This document shows, piece after piece, positions 6,120-6,324 of a stretch of DNA of 6,324 nt. The notes under the pieces were generated by a model, which saw only the letters and a program-made list of their open reading frames with translations, was not told the DNA's origin and made no database searches. A program made the translations under genes and the position numbers. The DNA comes from Bacillota bacterium. GTDB lineage: Bacteria; Bacillota_I; Bacilli_A; RF39; UBA660. Positions within the stretch are counted from its first letter, which is position 1. Every line of letters starts with the position of its first letter. The stretch spans positions 1-6,324 of the forward strand of contig JAEWBI010000050.1 of NCBI GenBank assembly GCA_023391185.1, given 5' to 3'.

Positions 6120-6324
6120 ATGGAAAAAGTAGTTTATTTAACAACAAATAAAGGGAAATTTGAGGAAGCAAACAGAATTTTTAAAGATCAATATGGCATA
6201 GATATAGATATTATGAATCCTGATTTTGAAGTACTTGAAATTCAAGCAAAAACTTGTTCTGAAGTGGTATCTTTTAGTGTAAAATATGCAGCAGAAAAAC
6301 TAAATAGGCCTTGTGTTAAATCAG
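6120..6324 (+). CDS. RdgB/HAM1-family non-canonical purine NTP pyrophosphatase, N-terminal part
   Basis: Enzymes of this family hydrolyse ITP, dITP and XTP to monophosphates in the cytoplasm, which keeps deaminated purines out of DNA and RNA. The first 68 codons are visible and the gene runs off the window. The N-terminal family motif is clear: a beta strand, then TTNKGKFEEANRIF (residues 8-21), where the T-x-N-x-G-K-x-x-E pattern contributes to nucleotide binding. EIQ (residues 40-42) and the helix EVVSFSVKYAAEKLNRPCVKS (from residue 48) match the region just before the conserved D-S-G-L metal-binding motif, which falls beyond the edge. The gene is a housekeeping type and probably functionally unrelated to the surface operon before it. 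Confidence 0.85.
   Translation, partial: MEKVVYLTTNKGKFEEANRIFKDQYGIDIDIMNPDFEVLEIQAKTCSEVVSFSVKYAAEKLNRPCVKS

Larger units (their letters stand above)
6001..6132 (+). pseudogene. Possible start-less remnant of a gene 3' end upstream of the pyrophosphatase gene
   Basis: A frame different from the cohesin gene stays open from 6001 to TAG at 6130-6132. It encodes a protein-like amphipathic stretch (6058-6114; EKLLIKIKKVCEKILEGEN) that overlaps the start of the next gene. It has no ATG, GTG or TTG start, so it cannot be an intact gene. It may be the decayed tail of a gene that once preceded the pyrophosphatase gene. Equally it may be chance in A-rich DNA, since Lys, Glu and Ile codons are common there. 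The intergenic part (6015-6119) holds no other gene, no clear terminator and no RNA that I can recognise. Confidence 0.2.

Overview
The window is a very AT-rich segment whose coding density, strong GGAGG/GAGGTG ribosome binding sites, intrinsic terminators and protein families point to a Gram-positive (Firmicutes-type) bacterium. A low-GC gut member of the Bacilli or Clostridia is the best guess, but this is inferred from style and not from a marker gene. All four genes lie on the + strand. Tryptophan is read from TGG and no in-frame TGA is seen, so the standard bacterial code fits.

Layout: (1) positions 1-24 hold the terminator of an upstream gene outside the window. (2) A short intergenic region carries three TTCACA-like hexamers at an exact 11-bp period, a weak promoter and a strong RBS. 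(3) Next is a membrane-anchored HtrA/DegP-type serine protease with an unusual N-terminal cytoplasmic zinc ribbon (about 103-1494), closed by a strong hairpin terminator. (4) From a new promoter starts a two-gene operon. Its first gene is a secreted, multidomain subtilisin-family protease ending in a type I dockerin (1616-4372). One base later comes a secreted cohesin protein with two cadherin-like beta-sandwich domains and a C-terminal membrane helix (4374-6014). (5) About 105 bases follow with no complete gene. (6) The last feature is the start of an RdgB/HAM1-type non-canonical purine NTP pyrophosphatase, cut by the window edge.

The most interesting content is the operon. Cohesin and dockerin are the lock and key of cellulosomes, but here there is no carbohydrate-active enzyme. 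The dockerin is on a protease and the only cohesin is on a neighbouring membrane-anchored protein. The simplest reading is a minimal, self-contained surface display device: the subtilase is secreted, folds, and is captured non-covalently and with calcium dependence by its cohesin partner. The upstream HtrA is in a separate transcription unit. It may act in quality control of secreted proteins, but no direct functional link is shown by the sequence.
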